From Jejuia sp049889775 (GTDB taxonomy: Bacteria > Bacteroidota > Bacteroidia > Flavobacteriales > Flavobacteriaceae), in the NCBI GenBank assembly GCA_049889775.1, contig JBMHCT010000003.1, forward strand, positions 1 to 64,000: DNA of 64,000 nucleotides, given 5' to 3'. Every line of letters begins with the position of its first letter. Position 1 is the stretch's first letter. Both the position numbers and the translations under genes were made by a program. Positions 59,361-64,000 of this stretch are shown here, in pieces. The notes beneath the pieces are model-generated. The model had not been told where the DNA came from. It saw nothing but the letters and a program-made list of their open reading frames with translations, and ran no database searches.

Positions 59361-59576
59361 ATGGAGATTATTGATAAAGCTTTAGAGTTCGAGCAACGTA
59401 AACACACCTTTAAAACCACTAGTGAACGTATCGAATCTTCTAGAGAAGTTAAAAGTTTAATTTTAAGTATAAACGATATCTATAAGAAGGAAAAAGACCC
59501 TGAACTTATGGATTTAATGAAACGTTTAACTGTGATTAAACAGAAAATAGAAAAACGGCTAAAGGGCAGGCCATAA
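59361..59576 (+). CDS. small helical protein, paralogue 2
   Basis: A 71-residue relative of the protein encoded at 58984: IDKALEFEQRK, SREVKSLILSINDIYKKEKD, LMKRLTVIKQKIEKRLKGRP. About half the residues are identical between the two, clearly a tandem duplication. The gap between them has its own AT-rich leader with the half-site GTCTCAAAAC (59271), so this copy likely has a separate promoter and starts a third transcription unit. Function unknown. Confidence 0.78.
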   Translation: MEIIDKALEFEQRKHTFKTTSERIESSREVKSLILSINDIYKKEKDPELMDLMKRLTVIKQKIEKRLKGRP

Positions 59577-59597
59577 ATAAAAAATGCCCTGAAACCC

Positions 59598-60281
59598 ATG
59601 AAAACAATAATTGTAGTTGGTGGAAGTAAGGGCATTGGAAAAGCTTTAGTAGAAAAGCTACTCTCCTATTGCAATGTTATAAACATTAGCAGATCTACTC
59701 CACAAATATCGCACAACAATTTAACGCATTTTGATTGCGATGTTACACAAGACGAATTACCAGAAATCGAGAACGCAGATGGCTTAGTCTACTGTCCTGG
59801 TAGTATCAATTTAAAACCTATTTCTAGACTTAGTATTGATGATTTCAAAAGTGATTTTGAAATCAACGTGCTTGGTGCTGTTAAGGTTATTCAAAAATAC
59901 TTACCAATATTACGTAATGGCTCAAAACCATCCATAGTTTTATTTAGTACCGTGGCAGCCAAACTTGGTATGCCATTTCATGCAAGTATTGCTGTTGCTA
60001 AATCTGGAATTGAAGGTTTGGTAAAATCTTTAGGGGCTGAATTAGCACCTACATTTCGTATAAATGCAATTGCACCAACGGTGACTAATACAGAGTTAGC
60101 CTCGAAATTGCTTCGAAACGAAAAAATGGTTGAAAATATTACGGAGCGACATCCACTAAAGAAATTTTTATCACCAGAAGAGGTGGCTAATATGGCGGAA
60201 TTTTTACTTTCTGAAAACGCATCTTCTGTTTCTGGACAAGTATTTCAAATGGACTGTGGTATTGTAAGCTTTAAAATTTAA
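59598..60281 (+). CDS. SDR family oxidoreductase
   Basis: A 227-residue classical short-chain dehydrogenase/reductase. The NAD(P)-binding GGSKGIGKALVEKLL is at residues 7-21. In the catalytic region the usual YxxxK is replaced: FSTVAAKLGMPFHASIAVAKSGIEGL has S-T and the lysine but histidine-alanine-serine-isoleucine where tyrosine is expected. DAPTVTNTE-like segment IAPTVTNTELASKLL follows. The missing tyrosine suggests altered or no oxidoreductase activity. Starts 21 bases after paralogue 2, in the same operon as glutathione peroxidase (5 bases on). Confidence 0.85.
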   Translation: MKTIIVVGGSKGIGKALVEKLLSYCNVINISRSTPQISHNNLTHFDCDVTQDELPEIENADGLVYCPGSINLKPISRLSIDDFKSDFEINVLGAVKVIQKYLPILRNGSKPSIVLFSTVAAKLGMPFHASIAVAKSGIEGLVKSLGAELAPTFRINAIAPTVTNTELASKLLRNEKMVENITERHPLKKFLSPEEVANMAEFLLSENASSVSGQVFQMDCGIVSFKI

Positions 60282-60286
60282 ATGAA

Positions 60287-60823
60287 ATGAACGCACTAAA
60301 AACATTTGTGGCCACTTTAGGTGTAAAAAGCGAAGAAGAGAAATTAAATGTAGATTCCATCTATGATATAAGCATCAATGGTTTAAATGGAAAACCAATT
60401 GACTTTTCATATCTTAAAGGAAAACATATTCTTTTTGTAAACGTAGCTTCCAAATGTGGATTCACACCTCAATATAAAGACCTACAACAACTCCACGAAC
60501 ACTACAGTAATAAATTACACGTTATTGGTGTACCATGTAACCAATTTGGGGGACAAGAACCCGGTGATGCTAACGAAATTGAATCTTTTTGTGCAGTAAA
60601 TTATGGCGTAAGCTTCCTCATTACTGAAAAAATTCATGTAAAAGGAAGTCATCAACATAACTTATACAGATGGCTCACCCAAAAAATTAATAATGGTGTA
60701 AAAGATTCCTCAGTTAAATGGAATTTTCAAAAATATTTAGTGGATTCTGAAGGTAATTTAGTAGACTATTTTCTATCTACTACAAATCCTATGAGCAACA
60801 AGATTGTAAAACACTTAAAATAA
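60287..60823 (+). CDS. glutathione peroxidase-family peroxidase (cysteine type)
   Basis: A 178-residue thioredoxin-fold peroxidase. The active cysteine is C57 in NVASKCGFTPQY, with the catalytic glutamine in VIGVPCNQFGGQEPG and tryptophan-asparagine in VKWNFQKYLVD. These bacterial enzymes usually reduce lipid or hydrogen peroxides with thioredoxin rather than glutathione, consistent with a bacillithiol organism (ytxJ at 28933). Its place in the photoprotection cluster fits defence against light-generated peroxides. Confidence 0.93.
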   Translation: MNALKTFVATLGVKSEEEKLNVDSIYDISINGLNGKPIDFSYLKGKHILFVNVASKCGFTPQYKDLQQLHEHYSNKLHVIGVPCNQFGGQEPGDANEIESFCAVNYGVSFLITEKIHVKGSHQHNLYRWLTQKINNGVKDSSVKWNFQKYLVDSEGNLVDYFLSTTNPMSNKIVKHLK

Positions 60824-60828
60824 ATGCT

Positions 60829-61005
60829 ATGTTCAGTTTTTTTAAAAAGAAATCAAAAAAAGAAAAATTAGAAGAAAAGTTTAAAAAACTAATGCAAGAG
60901 TGGCACGAATTATCTTCCGTAAATCGTGCTGCAAGTGATAAAAAGTATGCCGAAGCGCAGGAAATAGCAAAATTGTTGAACGACATGAAGGATGAAGCTG
61001 CTTAA
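60829..61005 (+). CDS. Lacal_2735 family small protein (58 residues)
   Basis: A short gene, ATG 60829 to TAA 61005, 5 bases after the peroxidase stop. The protein (MFSFFKKKSKKEKLEEKFKK at the start, ELSSVNRAASDKKYAEAQEI further on) matches the Lacal_2735 family of Flavobacteriaceae: lysine-rich, helical, with the conserved S-x-x-N-R-x-x-S-D-x-K-Y-A-E-A block. Function not known. It overlaps the TspO gene by 14 bases, so the two are translationally linked. Confidence 0.88.
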   Translation: MFSFFKKKSKKEKLEEKFKKLMQEWHELSSVNRAASDKKYAEAQEIAKLLNDMKDEAA

Positions 61006-61453
61006 ATACATTGTTATATTTCTAGTTATAAATTTTGGAGCTTTAGCTATTGGAAACTGGTTGATGGCTAATGGCCCCAGAGAGTCTTGGTACCTTAATC
61101 TTAATAAAGCTCCTTGGACACCACCAGGCTGGGTGTTTGGAGCAGCTTGGACCACAATTATGATTTGCTACTCTATTTACATGGCTTTTTTGCTTAAAGT
61201 TAAATGGAATACTAAAGTCATTATTTTATTTTGCATTCAATTTGTTCTTAATGTTACCTGGAATTACGCTTTCTTCAATCAACATTTTATTGGTCTAGGT
61301 TTAACGATAATAACATTTTTAACATTTGTGGTAGCTATGTTTGCTTTTGGCTACACCAAACAAATGAAACTGAAGACCTTATTGATTTTACCCTACTTAA
61401 TTTGGCTTTGTATAGCTACATCGTTAAACGGATACATTCTTTTCAATAATTAA
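60992..61453 (+). CDS. TspO/MBR family tryptophan-rich sensory protein
   Basis: A 153-residue five-helix membrane protein. WYLNLNKAPWTPPGWVFGAAW and WNYAFFNQHFIGLGL carry the conserved tryptophans and porphyrin-site residues of TspO (mitochondrial benzodiazepine receptor homologue). Bacterial TspO proteins bind or photo-oxidise porphyrins and act in oxygen/light responses. Its location among photolyase genes supports a role in light-dependent tetrapyrrole control. ATG 60992 overlaps the Lacal_2735 gene; one base separates it from the SRPBCC gene. Confidence 0.93.
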   Translation: MKLLKYIVIFLVINFGALAIGNWLMANGPRESWYLNLNKAPWTPPGWVFGAAWTTIMICYSIYMAFLLKVKWNTKVIILFCIQFVLNVTWNYAFFNQHFIGLGLTIITFLTFVVAMFAFGYTKQMKLKTLLILPYLIWLCIATSLNGYILFNN

Positions 61454-61454
61454 A

Positions 61455-61916
61455 ATGAGAATATACACACTACATAAAAAACAAAACTTACCCATTTCGG
61501 TTGAAAAGGCTTGGGATTTTTTATCAGACCCAAAGAACTTAAAAACCATTACACCAGACTATATGGGGTTTAATATTCTTTCTGGAGCAGATAGACCCAT
61601 GTTTGCAGGACAAATTATCCAATATATTGTTACACCTGTATTGGGTATAAAAACAAAATGGGTCACTGAAATAACCCATATTATTGACAAGCACTATTTT
61701 GTTGATGAACAACGCTTTGGCCCTTACGCATTATGGCATCATAAGCATTTTATAAAAGAAATTGATGGTGGTGTTGAGATGGAAGACATTATTGATTACA
61801 AAGTTCCCTTTGGTTGGTTGGGGCAATTGGTTCATCCTATTTTGGTAAAACCCAAATTAGAAGAAATTTTTAATTATAGAACCCAAAAGTTGGAAGCACT
61901 TTTTGGGAAGTACTAG
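61455..61916 (+). CDS. SRPBCC/START-like ligand-binding protein
   Basis: A 153-residue protein with the SRPBCC helix-grip fold: KKQNLPISVEKAWDFLSDPK, DYMGFNILSGADRPMFAGQI, TEITHIIDKHYFVDEQRFGPY, FGWLGQLVHPILVKPKLEEIF. Such proteins, sometimes annotated CoxG-like or cell-division inhibitor, bind small hydrophobic ligands; related genes appear in carotenoid and photolyase neighbourhoods in other bacteria. Last gene of the third unit; repeats follow before the phrB gene. Confidence 0.87.
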   Translation: MRIYTLHKKQNLPISVEKAWDFLSDPKNLKTITPDYMGFNILSGADRPMFAGQIIQYIVTPVLGIKTKWVTEITHIIDKHYFVDEQRFGPYALWHHKHFIKEIDGGVEMEDIIDYKVPFGWLGQLVHPILVKPKLEEIFNYRTQKLEALFGKY

Positions 61917-61923
61917 CTAAATC

Positions 61924-61966
61924 GTCAGTTCGAGTGCCACGCTTTTTGGCGTGATGTATCGAGAAC
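61924..61966. repeat. short copy of the GTCAGTTCGAGTG ... TATCGAGAAC repeat
   Basis: GTCAGTTCGAGTG, then a perfect CCACGC/GCGTG-type hairpin around TTTTTG, then TGATGTATCGAGAACA. It shares both end words with the larger inverted repeat at 48745-48877 and lies directly after the SRPBCC gene, where it may act as a terminator. Confidence 0.55.
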
Positions 61967-62024
61967 AGCATCCTAATAAGATTTTTTGAAAAAAGCACTC
62001 CATATTAACATTAAAAATTAGGCT

Positions 62025-62096
62025 GTCATTCTGAACTCGATTCAGAATCTAAAAAGAAAAAGCAGCAATAGATGCTGAATCAAGTTCAGCATGACA
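62025..62096. repeat. head-to-head pair of TTCTGAA/TTCAGCA hairpins
   Basis: The left unit (62025-62050) has TTCTGAACTCGATTCAGAA; the right unit (62070-62096) has TGCTGAATCAAGTTCAGCA, followed by TGACA. Each is a hairpin, and they are also inverted copies of each other, flanked by TGTCAT/ATGACA. A single unit of the same family is at 26810-26828. Confidence 0.65.
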
Positions 62097-62117
62097 TTAG
62101 ATAACTAATTAAACTAA

Positions 62118-63422
62118 ATGAAACAAACTATAAACATCTTCTGGTTAAGGCGAGATTTGAGACTTGATGATAACCATGGTTTTTATGAAGCCCTAAAAGG
62201 AAATCATCCTGTGTTACCCATTTTTATTTTTGATACGGAAATTTTAGAAAAGTTACCTCAGGATGATGCCAGGGTTACTTTTATACATGAAACACTTCAA
62301 GACAAACGTGATAAGTTACAGAGTGCATTTGATAGCAGCATCGCGATATATCATGGAAAACCTTTAGAAATCTATCAGAAATTGGTCAAAGACTACCATG
62401 TTTCTTCAGTGTATACCAATCATGACTATGAGCCATATGCCAAAGAACGTGATGACAGTATCTGCGCATTTCTCAAAGAGCACAATATTGCATTCAAAAC
62501 CTTTAAAGATCAAGTAATTTTTGAAAAGGATGAGGTTGTAAAAGGTGATGGTAATCCGTATGTGGTTTATACGCCTTATATGAAAACTTGGAAGGCCAAA
62601 TTCACAATAGCCGATATAGACAGCTTTGATTCAGAAGGATTGTTAAACAACCTAATAAAAGATAAACATTTACCAAATGTAAGTTTAGCTGAAATTGGAT
62701 TTGCATCTTCAGAACAAAACATAAAACCATATACAGTAACCCCTACTTTAATTCAAGAATACGAAGCTACTCGTAATTTTCCAGCTAAAGATGCCACCTC
62801 ACGATTAGGGCCGCATTTACGTTTTGGTACCGTAAGTATTCGAAAAATGGTGAAAAAGGCCATAGCCGAAGAGAACGAAATTTTTTGGCAAGAGTTGATT
62901 TGGCGAGAATTTTTTATGCAGATTCTTTGGCATTTTCCGCATACAACAACCAAAAGTTTCAAATCTAAATACGATCGTATTGAATGGCGCAATAATGAAA
63001 CGGAATTTAAAGCGTGGTGCGAGGGTAAAACCGGATACCCATTAGTGGATGCTGGTATGCGACAATTGAATGCAACAGGGTTTATGCACAACCGAGTTAG
63101 AATGTTAGTGGGCAGCTTTTTATGCAAACATTTATTAATCGATTGGCGTTGGGGTGAAGCCTATTTTGCCGAAAAACTTCATGATTACGAAATGGCCAGT
63201 AATATTGGCAATTGGCAATGGGTAGCGGGTTCTGGTGTTGATGCGGCACCTTATTTTAGAATATTTAATCCCACGACTCAAATTCAAAAATTTGACAAGG
63301 GTTTAAATTATATAAAAACTTGGGTTTCAGATTTTCAAGAACTCACCTATCCTCAACCTATTGTGGAACATAAAATGGCCCGGGAACGTTGTTTAGAGGT
63401 GTATAAAGCAGCTGTTTCATAA
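62118..63422 (+). CDS. deoxyribodipyrimidine photolyase (class I CPD type)
   Basis: A 434-residue photolyase. Antenna domain: INIFWLRRDLRLDDNHGFYEAL; FAD domain: ATSRLGPHLRFGTVSIRKM, FWQELIWREFFMQILWHFPH, EWRNNETEFKAWCEGKTGYPLVDAGMRQLNATGFMHNR and SNIGNWQWVAGSGVDAAPYFRIFNP, with the tryptophans of the electron-transfer chain. The order and conservation match class I CPD photolyase (PhrB/PhrA). It is separated from the previous unit by two repeats and may have its own promoter. Fourth photolyase-superfamily gene in about 10 kb. Confidence 0.94.
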   Translation: MKQTINIFWLRRDLRLDDNHGFYEALKGNHPVLPIFIFDTEILEKLPQDDARVTFIHETLQDKRDKLQSAFDSSIAIYHGKPLEIYQKLVKDYHVSSVYTNHDYEPYAKERDDSICAFLKEHNIAFKTFKDQVIFEKDEVVKGDGNPYVVYTPYMKTWKAKFTIADIDSFDSEGLLNNLIKDKHLPNVSLAEIGFASSEQNIKPYTVTPTLIQEYEATRNFPAKDATSRLGPHLRFGTVSIRKMVKKAIAEENEIFWQELIWREFFMQILWHFPHTTTKSFKSKYDRIEWRNNETEFKAWCEGKTGYPLVDAGMRQLNATGFMHNRVRMLVGSFLCKHLLIDWRWGEAYFAEKLHDYEMASNIGNWQWVAGSGVDAAPYFRIFNPTTQIQKFDKGLNYIKTWVSDFQELTYPQPIVEHKMARERCLEVYKAAVS

Positions 63423-63423
63423 A

Positions 63424-64000
63424 TTACAAATTATCTAACGGACTTTTAATTTTAGAAATACTTCTGGTAGACACCTTTGTATATACTTGCGTGGTTTTTA
63501 TGGAATGATGTCCTAGCAACTCTTGTATAAACCGCATATCTGCTCCAGATTCCAATAAATGCGTTGCATAAGAATGCCTTAACCCATGTATGCCTATACT
63601 TTTTTTAATGCCCGATTTTCGCATAGCCTTTTTAAATATTTGCTGTAAACTACTTGTAGAATAGCGCCCACCGTACTGCCCTTCAAACAAATATTCTTTT
63701 GGTTTGTAGAGTGAATAGTATGTTCTAAGCTCCGTTAAAATACTATCTGGTAAAGGTACATATCTATCTTTTTTTCCTTTGGCACCAACTATTTGTACCA
63801 ACATTCTAGAACTATCAATATGCTCTAGTTTAATATTTATGACTTCAGAAACTCTTAAACCCATACCATAACAAATCTTTATTGCCACTCTATGCTTCAA
63901 GTTTGTTGTATTGATAATTATACGTTTCACATCATATTTACTCAATAATTTAGGTAGTGTACTGGGTTTTTTGGGTCTAGGAATATCATAAAACACTTTT
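63424..64000 (-). CDS. tyrosine recombinase/integrase, N-terminus beyond the window
   Basis: The C-terminal catalytic domain (at least 192 residues) of a XerC/XerD-like phage-integrase-family recombinase: arginine in CYGMGLRVSEVINIKLEHID, HGLRHSYATHLLESGADMRF with H and R, LGHHSIKTTQVY with H and the nucleophile tyrosine. The frame is open to base 64000 with no stop, and a GTG at 63996 is an internal valine, so the N-terminal SAM-like domain lies outside. Resembles stand-alone Bacteroidota recombinases. Convergent with phrB; one base between stop codons. Confidence 0.9.
   Translation of the reverse strand, partial: KVFYDIPRPKKPSTLPKLLSKYDVKRIIINTTNLKHRVAIKICYGMGLRVSEVINIKLEHIDSSRMLVQIVGAKGKKDRYVPLPDSILTELRTYYSLYKPKEYLFEGQYGGRYSTSSLQQIFKKAMRKSGIKKSIGIHGLRHSYATHLLESGADMRFIQELLGHHSIKTTQVYTKVSTRSISKIKSPLDNL

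Overview
The window is low-GC DNA (about one third G+C by eye) from the Bacteroidota, almost certainly a marine Flavobacteriaceae member. Supporting markers are type IX secretion (T9SS) sorting domains, BT_3928- and Lacal_2735-family proteins, a bacillithiol-type YtxJ, promoters of the TTTG / TAnnTTTG type, many small SCG-type lipoproteins, and a predominance of Bacteroidota-restricted DUF families. The exact genus cannot be fixed from sequence alone.

Layout. 1-412: the tail of an IS110-like transposase and an intergenic region with an inverted repeat. 413-3931: a sulfide/persulfide detoxification operon (two YeeE half-transporters, TauE, persulfide dioxygenase-rhodanese, HMA protein) that resembles BigR operons but lacks the regulator. 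3988-5129: clpS and prmA. 5166-11514: an accessory block with a TPR histidine kinase/LuxR regulator pair, a LamG T9SS protein, a YadA-head-like repeat protein and a lipoprotein. 11893-22653: housekeeping genes (tpiA, TlpA-like lipoprotein, OppB-like permease, BT_3928, DUF1599, folP, cdaA, DUF3667, ABC exporter, truA). 22730-26618: metallophosphoesterase, lipoproteins, a GH19 enzyme and a frameshifted surface lipoprotein. 26841-33237: RluA, GGCT, YtxJ, clpB and TraB. 33561-37837: deoC and a pxpABC 5-oxoprolinase operon with an atypical Nramp-like transporter. 37864-45716: tricorn-type protease, DUF2891 protein and a GH2 beta-galactosidase. 45831-48062: a decayed T9SS protein stub, GC-rich palindromes, dispersed repeats and a DUF2911 protein. 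48063-48719: aquaporin.

The most distinctive region is 49001-63422, a light/UV photoprotection cluster. It has a TetR regulator, ABC1 kinase, flavin reductase, SDR, a 37-residue DUF2256 zinc-ribbon protein, a cryptochrome-DASH, an FeS-BCP-type photolyase that has lost three of its four iron-sulfur cysteines, a third photolyase-like FAD protein, a TIGR03643 protein, GTP cyclohydrolase I (pterin precursor), two small tandem paralogues, SDR, glutathione peroxidase, a Lacal_2735 protein, TspO, an SRPBCC protein and a class I-type photolyase. Two of its transcription units start with the same operator-promoter (TGTTTAAC-N14-RTTAAACA followed by TTTTGTATCTTTACC), one directly upstream of the TetR gene itself. 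This points to a single light/stress regulon.

Four copies of one dispersed repeat (GGGCGTTACCC ... CAATCCCTAACGC) and several other inverted-repeat families lie between genes. A tyrosine recombinase gene runs off the right edge. No rRNA, tRNA or CRISPR array was seen.
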